DNA of 64,000 bases from Lachnospiraceae bacterium KGMB03038 (GTDB lineage Bacteria; Bacillota; Clostridia; Lachnospirales; Lachnospiraceae): the NCBI GenBank assembly GCA_007361935.1, contig CP041667.1:1206501-1270500 (forward strand), given 5' to 3'. The position numbers and the translations under genes are program-made. Shown piece after piece: positions 43,929 to 51,763 of the stretch. Each line of letters begins with the position of its first letter. Position 1 is the first letter of the stretch. The notes beneath the pieces are model-generated. The model saw only the letters and a program-made list of their open reading frames with translations. It was not told the DNA's origin and made no database searches.

Positions 43929-44531
43929 TTACAGAATACCTGCTTTGATAAGGTGTTTTTTGAAAATCAGTCGGCTCAAATAAATTCCTACAACGGCTGC
44001 CACTACACTGCCAACAATAACAATAGCCCAAGTAAAGTAATTCGCCTGTGAACGCAAGAAATCAATATATACTTCGCTCAAACCAAGATTCTTTGCATAT
44101 TCAAGGTAAGATTCAGTTGTTGCAAACAGTCTAAATTGCCCACCAATGGCATTCCACATAGCAAACACAATATAGGAAATGGTAATCCTCTTGAAATTCT
44201 TTCTATCATTTCCTAAAATGAGTTCTGCAAGAATGGCGAAAACCGCAAAGAAAACCGCTACAATCATGCCTTCCGTTCCTGCAAGCAGCAGAAAATAAAG
44301 GAATGGAACAACTGCAAAAAGCAAAACAGTACCCTTTTTAGGAATTTTCGTAGTGATAAAAAGATACGGAATGGCGCCGACAAAAGCCGTGGCCGGCGAG
44401 TAAATCAAATAAGTAATCGGTGTGACATTTGTCATTGCCGCCACCAGATACAAAACCATGAGAATTGCGCTGAATATACCGATGTTGATATAGTCTTTAA
44501 TCTGTAATTTGTTAGAATTTTTAGAGTTCAT
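43929..44531 (-). CDS. ECF transporter S component (MptD/Trep_Strep type)
   Basis: A 200-residue membrane protein with six hydrophobic helices (IGIFSAILMVLYLVAAMTNV; VLLFAVVPFLYFLLLAGTEG; MIVAVFFAVFAILAELILG and others), matching the Trep_Strep/MptD family of substrate-binding S subunits. Substrate is not identifiable from sequence. Neighbouring DtxR and siderophore-type ABC genes suggest a metal or metallophore. Confidence 0.85.
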   Translation of the reverse strand: MNSKNSNKLQIKDYINIGIFSAILMVLYLVAAMTNVTPITYLIYSPATAFVGAIPYLFITTKIPKKGTVLLFAVVPFLYFLLLAGTEGMIVAVFFAVFAILAELILGNDRKNFKRITISYIVFAMWNAIGGQFRLFATTESYLEYAKNLGLSEVYIDFLRSQANYFTWAIVIVGSVVAAVVGIYLSRLIFKKHLIKAGIL

Positions 44532-44553
44532 TTTACATTCACCTTCCTATTTT

Positions 44554-46296
44554 TTATTCTGCTTTAACAGCCCACTGTTCAGCCTGCTTCTGTTCTTTAA
44601 TCATTTGAGCGTACCAACCTCCATGCTTCATGAGTTCAGCATGCGTTCCGGATTCTCGAATACGGCCTTTATCCAATACCAAAATATTGTTGGCATTGAC
44701 AATCGTATTAAGGCGGTGAGCTATAACCAGCACTGTTTTATTTTTCATTAACCGATCAAAAGCATGTTGGATTTCTCTTTCATTATCAGCATCCAAACTG
44801 GATGTTGTTTCGTCAAGCAAAATAATCGGAGCATCCTTCAGTAAAGCGCGTGCGATTGAAATACGCTGTTTTTCTCCGCCTGAAAGAGTTGATCCTCCTT
44901 CACCAATTATCGTTTCGTATCCATTTTCCATCCCCATAATAAATTCATGACAGTGAGCAGCCTTTGCAGCTTCAATCACTTCCTCTTTGGTTGCGGTTGG
45001 TTTCCCAATGCGAATATTGTTTAGAACTGTATCTTTCAAAAGGTAAACCTCTTGAAAGACAATCGCCATCTGTTCTGCCAATATATCTGGATTGATTTTT
45101 CGTAAATCTATCCCATCAATTAAAATTTGCCCTCCAGTCACATCCCAAAAGCGAGCAAGCAAGCTTACAATAGTTGTTTTACCTGAACCAGATGGGCCAA
45201 TAAGGGCGGTGGTTGTTCCTGGTTTGGCACTAAACGATACGCCATGTAGAACAGTAGTTTCTGGATTGTATCCAAAAGTTACATTTTTAAATTCAATGGC
45301 GTAATCTGTAAATTTTACTTCTTTTTCCTGATAGGTCAGTGGCGACTCATCCAAAATTGAAATAATACTATCAGCCGCTTTTGAAATAGAACGTACCTGT
45401 GGATAAAGAGAACTCACTACTGTCATAGTACTGGAAATAGAGATTGCCAACAGGATTGCCAGCAAAAAGTTAGCTCCGTTAATTTCAGTAGAAGTCAATA
45501 GCCATGTTCCTAAAATTAGTGAAACAGGGACAATCATTGCAGCAATTGCTGAAAAACTCATAGAGAGCGGTAAAATAGATATTTCCGCCTTCGTGGATTG
45601 TTTCCGCAATTCCTTCAGTGCATTATCGAGGCGATCAAAGCGTTTGCCAATCAAATTGTAAAGTCGAAAAGTACGCATACCACTAATGTACTCTACAATG
45701 CGTGAGACTACAGTTCGGTTTGCTGCTCTAAGTTCATCCGAATTACGAGCAGACACTTTTCCTGAAATCACTAACAACGGCAGAGCTATGCCTACCAGCA
45801 AAGTGATTGCAAGACCAAAATGCCAATCTAACATGAACGCTATGACAAGAGATAAAATTGTAAGGGATGTAACTTTGATAACATCACATAAGCAATGTGT
45901 GATAATTGTTTCAAAATCATTAATGTCAGTAAGCAGTGTGCCAGACAACTTCCCAATACTGTTTTTAGTGAAAAAGCCCAAGTTTAGGCTTCTAATATGG
46001 TTTCCCATTGAAATCCGTAGTTTATGAGAAACGTCTGGCCCAACACATTGCGCTTGTGTGAAACTGATCCCCTGAACAATGCAACGTAGCACAAAAATAA
46101 TTACGACAGCGATTATGCACGTTTTCAGTCCTTCAGCAGAAAATTGTCCGTTTGATAAGTCAATCAATACGAATAGCATGACACCATACATACAGGAATT
46201 GAGAACTGAATCTAACATACTCAAAAGAATAGATGGCACCAGTCGTATACCGTTTTGACCAATCAAGCGATGCAGTGATTTTATAATTGAAATCAT
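44554..46296 (-). CDS. ABC transporter, fused membrane-ATPase (YbtQ/IrtB-like)
   Basis: A 580-residue exporter-fold half transporter: six transmembrane helices (residues 1-310), then an ATPase domain with Walker A IGPSGSGKTT, signature LSGGEKQRI and Walker B IILLDETTSSLD. It forms a 4-nt-overlap pair with the next gene upstream (46293-48065). Paired transporters of this kind import ferric siderophores in YbtPQ and IrtAB despite their exporter fold. Substrate here is inferred from the DtxR box and gene set. Confidence 0.85.
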   Translation of the reverse strand: MISIIKSLHRLIGQNGIRLVPSILLSMLDSVLNSCMYGVMLFVLIDLSNGQFSAEGLKTCIIAVVIIFVLRCIVQGISFTQAQCVGPDVSHKLRISMGNHIRSLNLGFFTKNSIGKLSGTLLTDINDFETIITHCLCDVIKVTSLTILSLVIAFMLDWHFGLAITLLVGIALPLLVISGKVSARNSDELRAANRTVVSRIVEYISGMRTFRLYNLIGKRFDRLDNALKELRKQSTKAEISILPLSMSFSAIAAMIVPVSLILGTWLLTSTEINGANFLLAILLAISISSTMTVVSSLYPQVRSISKAADSIISILDESPLTYQEKEVKFTDYAIEFKNVTFGYNPETTVLHGVSFSAKPGTTTALIGPSGSGKTTIVSLLARFWDVTGGQILIDGIDLRKINPDILAEQMAIVFQEVYLLKDTVLNNIRIGKPTATKEEVIEAAKAAHCHEFIMGMENGYETIIGEGGSTLSGGEKQRISIARALLKDAPIILLDETTSSLDADNEREIQHAFDRLMKNKTVLVIAHRLNTIVNANNILVLDKGRIRESGTHAELMKHGGWYAQMIKEQKQAEQWAVKAE

Positions 46297-48065
46297 TTAT
46301 GTAACACCTCCTTTCCCTGCTGGGTATATGCACGCCACATCTCGGCATAAACACCATTTTTTTCGAGTAAGTCTGTATGGCACCCCATTTCAACGATTGA
46401 ACCATTTTGAAATACGCAAATATTATCTGCATTGACAATCGTATGGAGTCGATGAGCAATCATAATTGTTGTCTTGCCTTTCAGCAAATTCTCCAAGGCT
46501 ATTTGGATCTTATGTTCATTTTCAATATCGGTAAACGAAGTCGCTTCATCAAAAACAATGATAGGCGCACCCTTTAAAATTGCTCTGGCAATACAAATAC
46601 GTTGCTTTTCTCCTCCAGACAATTTGATCCCGGCAGAACCAAGGTAAGTGTCGTACCCATCAGGAAGCGATTGAATAAAAGAATGAATCTGTGCTGCTTT
46701 TGCAGCATTCTCAACCTCTTCCCATGTGCAATTATCCTTGCCGATTGAAATGTTTTTATAAATCGTATCATCCAACATAAATGCGTCCTGGAACACGAAA
46801 GATACTGTGTCCATCAAATTATCCATACACAAGTCTTTTATATTGTGTTCCCCAATTTGAATCTGTCCGCTCGTGACATCCCAAAAACGCGGAATAAGTT
46901 GAGCTGCAGTACTTTTTCCAGCTCCAGATACACCAACAAATGCCGTTAAACTTCCTGCAGGAAGTTCCAAGTTAATATCATGCAGAACTTCTTTTTTCTG
47001 ATAAGCAAACTTTACATGAGAAAATGCGATACGAGGACAATTTTTTTCTACCACGAAATGATCTTGTCCAGTCGGCATTTCTGGGATGTCCATAATATCT
47101 TTAATACGTCCGAGGCCTGCGGATATTTGACTAAATATTTGAGCAAAGTTCATAAGGTTATTGTACGAGGATAAAAAAACGATACTCATAATAACAAAGA
47201 ACACATAGGAACTTAAATCTAAATATCCGGCCAGAGACAAGAATCCTCCCATTGGCAGAGTAAAGCTAACTCCTGATTCAATCAGGACTTTACACACAGC
47301 ACTGATTGGAGCCGCCATACGCGATATTTGTTTCCAAAGAATATTAAAATCTTCACCCGCTTTAGAATATGCCTGGTAGGAATTAGCTGTAAGGTTGTAT
47401 GCTTTCATAACTGGCATCCCATTGACGAATTGCAGAAGAGCTGAATTGAGCTGTCCTTGCACCACTGAAAAATCCTGCATTTTCGGTGTAACAAGCACCA
47501 TCATGATTGACTGCAAAACCAGTGTTAAGATAATTGGAACAACCAAAATCAACGCCATCGGAATATTAACGGTTAGAAGATAAACAAAGACCGTCAGTGG
47601 AACAACTATCGCAACTGTAATGTCTGGAACTTGATGTGCGAGGAATTGTTCTAATCTTTCAACATCCTCCATTAACACTTTTTTTATCTCGCCGGTACTA
47701 TTATCAGTAAAAAAGCCAAGATTAACTTTCCCAATATGCTCACAAATTTTTTTGCGAACAGCATACAACGCTGAATAAGCACCATAGTGTGTAAGACTCA
47801 CAGATATTGCTTGAAATATAAATCGCAGCAGAATAAATGCAGCTGCTATCAGCCCATAACGCATAGCTTCCGTACTATTGCCATTTCCATCAAAAAGGAA
47901 TAGCACTGTACGGAATATCATGAGATATGGTACAAAAGTGCATAGGCCTGATAGAACGCTAAAGATAACAGCGATATACAAGCCTGTTTTTTTACTGCCT
48001 GCCAGTTCAAAAAGATATGATATTTTCACAGCTTCTGGCTGGTCAGGGGTTCGTTCTTTACTCAT
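46293..48065 (-). CDS. ABC transporter, fused membrane-ATPase (YbtP/IrtA-like)
   Basis: First gene of the cargo operon: 590 residues with six transmembrane helices and a C-terminal ATPase (GVSGAGKST, LSGGEKQRI, IIVFDEATSFTD). It pairs with the downstream half transporter. The ribosome site TAGGAGG lies 6 nt before the ATG. The DtxR-box-like palindrome at 48092-48110 is 27 nt upstream of the start codon, close enough to block transcription. Confidence 0.85.
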   Translation of the reverse strand: MSKERTPDQPEAVKISYLFELAGSKKTGLYIAVIFSVLSGLCTFVPYLMIFRTVLFLFDGNGNSTEAMRYGLIAAAFILLRFIFQAISVSLTHYGAYSALYAVRKKICEHIGKVNLGFFTDNSTGEIKKVLMEDVERLEQFLAHQVPDITVAIVVPLTVFVYLLTVNIPMALILVVPIILTLVLQSIMMVLVTPKMQDFSVVQGQLNSALLQFVNGMPVMKAYNLTANSYQAYSKAGEDFNILWKQISRMAAPISAVCKVLIESGVSFTLPMGGFLSLAGYLDLSSYVFFVIMSIVFLSSYNNLMNFAQIFSQISAGLGRIKDIMDIPEMPTGQDHFVVEKNCPRIAFSHVKFAYQKKEVLHDINLELPAGSLTAFVGVSGAGKSTAAQLIPRFWDVTSGQIQIGEHNIKDLCMDNLMDTVSFVFQDAFMLDDTIYKNISIGKDNCTWEEVENAAKAAQIHSFIQSLPDGYDTYLGSAGIKLSGGEKQRICIARAILKGAPIIVFDEATSFTDIENEHKIQIALENLLKGKTTIMIAHRLHTIVNADNICVFQNGSIVEMGCHTDLLEKNGVYAEMWRAYTQQGKEVLHK

Positions 48066-48091
48066 GTTATCCTCCTATCTGGTTAATTGCG

Positions 48092-48110
48092 TTAGGTTAC
48101 GCTAACCTCC
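48092..48110 (-). promoter_or_regulatory. DtxR/IdeR-box-like operator
   Basis: On the minus strand the sequence is GGAGGTTAGCGTAACCTAA, differing from the classical DtxR box TTAGGTTAGCCTAACCTAA at three of 19 positions. The core AGGTTA-GCG-TAACCT is a perfect palindrome. It precedes the operon whose last gene encodes a DtxR-family repressor. Confidence 0.8.
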
Positions 48111-48169
48111 CTCCAAAATAATTGCCGCAGCCCGATGGACTACGGCAAGTGCAGACAAGCATTTTCTTT

Positions 48170-48189
48170 AAAGAGACACTTGTATCTTT
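48170..48189. promoter_or_regulatory. Near-palindrome, possible TetR operator
   Basis: AAAGAGACACTTGTATCTTT is symmetric at 14-16 of 20 positions and lies midway in the divergent region between the transporter operon and the tetR gene, the usual place for a TetR binding site. A TTGCCGCAG / CTACGGCAA hairpin (48122-48149) lies between it and the DtxR box. Confidence 0.5.
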
Positions 48190-48285
48190 CGGGAAATCTG
48201 TTATCATTATACCAAAAAGAATTGTCAATTCAATATGCTGAGAAAAATGATACAAAAACGAAAAAATGTCGCAGAGGTGAAGTTT

Positions 48286-48930
48286 ATGTCAAAAGAAAAA
48301 GCAGCCAAAACACCAAATCAGATTGAACAATGGATGATGGATTCTTTATTATCGCTGATGAAAGAAAAACCGTTTCGTGAAATTAAAATCACTGAAATTG
48401 TGGAGAGGGCACAATTAGCACGCTGTACCTTTTACCGATATTATGCAACTAAAGAGGAGCTTCTAATGCAATGTTGTAAGACGGTTTTCAGTGGATTGAG
48501 CAGACGGCTAGAGAAAGAAGACTGTAACACTTTTTATGGTACAGCTATCGGATATTTTTCATATTGGCTAGAACATCGTTCTTTTCTTGAATTATTGCGA
48601 GATAGTGGAATGCTCTATTTTATGTTACAAAGCTATGATGAACTGATGTTTGATGTTGCTAAAGACTTAAAGCCAGAAAACGCAGATAAAAGTGGTTTTG
48701 ATTTTTCTCCCAAAATACGTTATCACTTCTTTCTGGGTATGTCTGGTTTTTGGGGAATGGCGAATCGTTGGTTATTGAATGGCTGTAAAGAGTCTCCGGA
48801 AGAATTGGCACAATATGTTGTTGCATATTTTGTAGAGACTTATCAGTTAGAACCAGCTTGCCAATATTGGGATAAAAATCACGAGTATCCTTTTTCCCCA
48901 TGCTATATTAAGGCAGGATACGAAATTTAG
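48286..48930 (+). CDS. TetR-family regulator
   Basis: A 214-residue protein with the N-terminal TetR helix-turn-helix (KPFREIKITEIVERAQLARC, then TFYRYYATKEELLMQ) and a C-terminal ligand/dimer domain typical of the TetR_C_8-like group (FLELLRDSGMLYFMLQSYDE). The ATG at 48286 follows AGAGGTGA; an ATG at 48235 lies upstream without a site. Divergent from the iron-transport operon, which it probably controls in addition to DtxR. Confidence 0.85.
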   Translation: MSKEKAAKTPNQIEQWMMDSLLSLMKEKPFREIKITEIVERAQLARCTFYRYYATKEELLMQCCKTVFSGLSRRLEKEDCNTFYGTAIGYFSYWLEHRSFLELLRDSGMLYFMLQSYDELMFDVAKDLKPENADKSGFDFSPKIRYHFFLGMSGFWGMANRWLLNGCKESPEELAQYVVAYFVETYQLEPACQYWDKNHEYPFSPCYIKAGYEI

Positions 48931-48942
48931 TAAGTAATAAAA

Positions 48943-48976
48943 AGACTCGCAGGATAACCCCGTTTCCTGCGAGTCT
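48943..48976. terminator. Bidirectional terminator between tetR and the XRE gene
   Basis: AGACTCGCAGGA pairs perfectly with TCCTGCGAGTCT around a 10-nt loop; A-rich sequence on one side and T/C-rich on the other fit use in both directions between convergent genes. Confidence 0.75.
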
Positions 48977-49206
48977 CATTCTTCCTTTTCTTCTGGTGGC
49001 ACAAATTCCAGTAGATCACCAATCTCACAATTCAATACCGTACATAGTCGTGCGAGAACATCAATATCCAATCGAGTAATCTGATTCCTGCAGTAGTTGT
49101 TGATCTGCGTCCGCTGCATCTCTGCCCGGTGGCTCAACATGTTTTTACTGAGGCCGGATTCCTTTAATAGTTCATCTAGTTTGATCCGAATGGTTCCATA
49201 CTCCAC
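48976..49206 (-). CDS. Small XRE-family regulator
   Basis: A 76-residue protein that is almost entirely a helix-turn-helix domain (LDELLKESGLSKNMLSHRAE, then MQRTQINNYCRNQITRLDID) with the conserved CTVLNCEIGDLLEFVP end. The GTG start at 49206 follows GGAGGG at good spacing; the longer upstream frame has no ribosome site. Such Cro/CI-type proteins are common regulators of ICE excision genes. Confidence 0.8.
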   Translation of the reverse strand: MEYGTIRIKLDELLKESGLSKNMLSHRAEMQRTQINNYCRNQITRLDIDVLARLCTVLNCEIGDLLEFVPPEEKEE

Positions 49207-49235
49207 TTGCCAACCCTCCTGCCTGCATAAATTTG

Positions 49236-49265
49236 TTGACAAGTATAGTGTACTCTTGGTAGAAT
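49236..49265 (+). promoter_or_regulatory. Plus-strand promoter before the second sigma-gene leader
   Basis: TTGACA (49236-49241), 18-bp spacer, TAGAAT (49260-49265). It points into a 570-nt leader holding two terminators and an SD-masking hairpin before the sigma-like gene at 49836. It also overlaps the upstream region of the XRE gene, so XRE could repress it. Confidence 0.55.
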
Positions 49266-49590
49266 AGAAAAATAAGATGTAGAAAGTCTTGTCAGACATT
49301 TTACACAGACAAAACAAACAAATCAAATACGGAAACAGGTGGATACAATAAGCAAAATCACATAGCTTTCTTTGTTTTGCAATTTCTTGTCAAAATTTGC
49401 GGCGGGCCTCGGCAAAAGCTAAGAGAAAGCTACTTAATTCCTAAAAATCCCCTTTTATAATACCCTCATCAAAATTGGATGAGGGGGAAACTACACCTTT
49501 CCTGTCAGTTATCCCCGTAAGGGGAGAACATGGCAAAGAGGTACATAGGAACCGGCGAACATCCGCCAGGAAATAAAAAATGTCTTTTAC

Positions 49591-49625
49591 ATACCGCAGT
49601 CCTTCAGGGGATTGCGGTATTTTTC
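49591..49625 (+). terminator. Leader terminator 1 of sigma gene copy 2
   Basis: ATACCGCA and TGCGGTAT pair, with an inner GTCC/GGGAT contact, followed by TTTTTC. It would end transcripts in the leader unless bypassed. Confidence 0.75.
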
Positions 49626-49690
49626 TATTCGACATCTTTTGTCATATTTCTGCCTTTATTTCCATTTTGTAGTTATTATTACTGGCGTTA

Positions 49691-49719
49691 TGCGCTCGTC
49701 TTTTGGCGAGCGCATTTTC
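49691..49719 (+). terminator. Leader terminator 2 of sigma gene copy 2
   Basis: TGCGCTCG pairs with CGAGCGCA around TCTTTTGG, followed by TTTTCT. It is a second hairpin in the same leader. Confidence 0.75.
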
Positions 49720-49781
49720 TATTTGTCGGAAAATGGCGATGGCTGCTGTTTGACAGGCAGCGCCGATCTTCCTGCAGGGGG

Positions 49782-49826
49782 CCTCCGTCCGTCTGGATTT
49801 TCCCCAAAATTCAGACGAAACGGAGG
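49782..49826 (+). promoter_or_regulatory. Hairpin sequestering the ribosome site of sigma copy 2
   Basis: CCTCCGTCCGTCTGGATTTT pairs with AAAATTCAGACG-AAACGGAGG; the terminal CGGAGG is the ribosome site of the GTG start at 49836. Arms differ in sequence from the copy 1 hairpin (7506-7549) but keep the fold and the CTGGATTTT / AAAATTCAG core. Confidence 0.75.
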
Positions 49827-49835
49827 TTTAACAGC

Positions 49836-50285
49836 GTGGGCGCTGGTAAGAAGAAAATATGGATTCGTGGTCAATTCATAGAGGTCACGGACGAGGTGTA
49901 TACAGCCTATATGAAAGGCGATAGAAAAATAAGGTATTTTGAGAATGATCTGAAAACAGAACGGACGGTTAAAGATAAGGATGGAAATATAAAACAAATT
50001 TTTCCAAGCCGAGAAGATTCTTTGGACAGGCTTATGGAAGATAACGCACAGCAGTTTCCTGACAGCCATGAGAGCGTAGAAGATATTGTAATTCAAAAAA
50101 TCTCGTTGGAAAAATTACATATGGCGCTTTCAAAGTTGTCAAAGAAAGATCAGGATCTGATATATGCACTGTTCTATGAAGAAAAAACGGAAAGAGATTA
50201 TGCAAAACAAGTTGGTGTGTATCCAAGCGCTGTTCATAGTAGAAAAATCCGTATTCTCAAAAAACTGAAAAAACTTTTGAAATAA
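49836..50285 (+). CDS. Sigma-70-like regulator of a mobile element (copy 2)
   Basis: A 149-residue protein starting at GTG 49836 (MGAGKKKIWIRGQFIEVTDE). The C-terminal third is a sigma region 4-like helix-turn-helix (ALSKLSKKDQDLIYALFYEE, then RDYAKQVGVYPSAVHSRKIR), ending in the usual KKLKKLLK. It is probably the regulator of this ICE's excision or transfer genes. The start is fixed by CGGAGG at 9 nt; the long frame upstream is leader RNA with terminators. Confidence 0.82.
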   Translation: MGAGKKKIWIRGQFIEVTDEVYTAYMKGDRKIRYFENDLKTERTVKDKDGNIKQIFPSREDSLDRLMEDNAQQFPDSHESVEDIVIQKISLEKLHMALSKLSKKDQDLIYALFYEEKTERDYAKQVGVYPSAVHSRKIRILKKLKKLLK

Positions 50286-50292
50286 TGTGAGC

Positions 50293-50334
50293 AGACCTCT
50301 CGCTTAACGGCAAATAAAGTGAGAGGTCTTTTTA
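50293..50334 (+). terminator. Terminator after sigma gene copy 2
   Basis: AGACCTCTC pairs with GAGAGGTCT across a loop with additional CTT/AAG pairing, followed by TTTTT. Confidence 0.85.
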
Positions 50335-50880
50335 TGGCCGCTTAGGACCTTGAAAAGTTCATACCCATTCATCAAGTACATTCCTGTTGCTATCGTGATG
50401 AGCGTAAGCCACGTTAGCAGGTACGCCATGATCCGGACGGGTAAAGGCAGCGAAATCCCACATATATAGAAAAATCGGTTTGCGGCTGTTTTATTGGTTC
50501 GGGGAGCGGAAAATACCCGGTTATAACTGTCAGATTGCTACTGATAAGGCGATAACAGGCAACAGGTATCATGATACTCCTGTCCGGTCATAAAGTCGAG
50601 CGTTAAGAGCGTCGCAACAAGTGAGGGCAGCTTTGGGAGAACCTCAGAGGGGTGCAGGCCCGTGGAGCTGATCAGCAGTCAGCCGCTTGATGATTTCCCC
50701 CGCATAATATATGCGATAACGGCCGGGGTGTCGAGGACAAATAGGCTGAAACAGGCAATTATGGTAGCCGGATACAAAGAAATGCTTTGCGTCCGGCTGA
50801 TACATACCCGCTATGGATAATGGTTTCAAAAGAGTGGGGAGAGCCTTACGGAACAAAGAGAGTTCTTAGGCGTATAGAGG
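50335..50880 (+). other. Structured non-coding stretch, unexplained
   Basis: Five hundred and forty bases without a convincing reading frame but with several hairpins: CCTGTTGCTA with TAGCAGG (50385-50420), ACAGGTATC with GATACTCCTGT (50562-50583) and GCCGGATACAAAG with CTTTGCGTCCGGC (50767-50797). It could be an untranslated RNA, a single-strand origin or an integration-related region. No known RNA family was recognised by eye. Confidence 0.4.
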
Positions 50881-50888
50881 AAGGAGAT

Positions 50889-51413
50889 ATGATTGTGGAA
50901 GAACAAGAAGTGCGGCGTGGAGAGATTTATCACGCAGATCTGAATCCTGTTTTCGGGAGTGAGCAGGGCGGATACCGCCCCGTGCTGATCATCCAGAATA
51001 ACCGGGGAAATCGGCACAGTCCAACGGTCATTGTCGCGGCTATCACGAGCAGACCAAAGACAAAACTGCCGACACATGTACCGATCAATGGAATCAAAGG
51101 ACTGGAGAAAGAGTCTTTTGTGCTGTTGGAGCAGATCCGGACACTGGACAAGGGGCGTCTGGATGATTATGTTGGCAGACTGAACCGGGAGCAGATGATA
51201 AAAGTGGATAAGGCACTGCGTACCAGCATGGAGATCAAGAAGCTGGACAAACCGATTTTGATGTGTTTATGCCCGGTGTGTGCAAAGCCATTTTACAGTT
51301 CGAAGGAACATTTTATCATCCGGGCGGATCAGAATCAGACAATAAAGGAAACGTGTATGTTCTGTAATGTACGACAGGGATACGATTATTTAATAAGGAA
51401 GAAATATTATTGA
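50889..51413 (+). CDS. MazF/PemK-like toxin with C-terminal Cys-pair extension
   Basis: About 174 residues. Residues 8-120 are a MazF/PemK RNase fold (VRRGEIYHADLNPVFGSEQG ... VIVAAITSRPKTKLPTHVPI and LLEQIRTLDKGRL). The remaining ~55 residues hold CLCPVCAKPF and CMFCNVRQGYDY, a likely zinc ribbon not found in classical MazF. No antitoxin gene precedes it. Starts considered: ATG 50889 or GTG 50895; the latter is better spaced from AAGGAG. It lies in the ICE's integration module. Confidence 0.8.
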   Translation: MIVEEQEVRRGEIYHADLNPVFGSEQGGYRPVLIIQNNRGNRHSPTVIVAAITSRPKTKLPTHVPINGIKGLEKESFVLLEQIRTLDKGRLDDYVGRLNREQMIKVDKALRTSMEIKKLDKPILMCLCPVCAKPFYSSKEHFIIRADQNQTIKETCMFCNVRQGYDYLIRKKYY

Positions 51414-51474
51414 GAACAAGAAAAATTGGTTTGTCAAGTATGCGATTGGAAAAATCGCACATTGGACGATAAGA

Positions 51475-51510
51475 GGGCTGTGCGTTATTTTATAGGCGTA
51501 CAGTCCTTTT
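51475..51510 (+). terminator. Terminator before the excisionase gene
   Basis: GGGCTGTGCG pairs with CGTACAGTCC, followed by TTTT. It closes the MazF-like transcript. Confidence 0.6.
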
Positions 51511-51531
51511 ATCGCTTATTCAGCGATAAAA
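51507..51531 (+). promoter_or_regulatory. Hairpin next to the excisionase ribosome site
   Basis: TTTTATCGC pairs with GCGATAAAA; GGGAGGTG follows immediately, then the ATG at 51545. Its left arm shares the T's of the preceding terminator, so the two stems compete. Confidence 0.5.
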
Positions 51532-51544
51532 GGGAGGTGCGGTC

Positions 51545-51742
51545 ATGACAGATTCTATTGATATATCAAAGAAAGTATATGAGGCGGATGACATCCAGAA
51601 ACTGCTTGGACTGGGTAGGACAAAAACCTATGAATTTCTGGATGAGGTTTTTCAAAAGCAGGAGCCGTTCCGTGTCATCAAGATTGGAAAAGTATATAAG
51701 ATCCCCTGTCTCCCATTTGAAAGGTGGCTGTACGGGGAATAG
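51545..51742 (+). CDS. xis: Excisionase-like helix-turn-helix protein
   Basis: Sixty-five residues with a MerR/Xis-type winged helix (EADDIQKLLGLGRTKTYEFL) and KIGKVYKIPCLPFERWLYGE at the C-terminus. Size, fold and position directly before the integrase genes support an excision factor (RDF). Strong GGGAGGT ribosome site. Confidence 0.85.
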   Translation: MTDSIDISKKVYEADDIQKLLGLGRTKTYEFLDEVFQKQEPFRVIKIGKVYKIPCLPFERWLYGE

Positions 51743-51763
51743 GAAAAGCAAGGTGTGAAATCA

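Noticed and set aside
48122..48149. Hairpin TTGCCGCAG / CTACGGCAA as a terminator or riboswitch in the divergent region
   Set aside because: No T tract and no recognised riboswitch core; the DtxR-box explanation is stronger for regulation here.
49530..49835. N-terminal 102-codon extension of the second sigma-like protein
   Set aside because: This part contains two terminators and an SD-masking hairpin; the GTG at 49836 directly after CGGAGG is a much better start.
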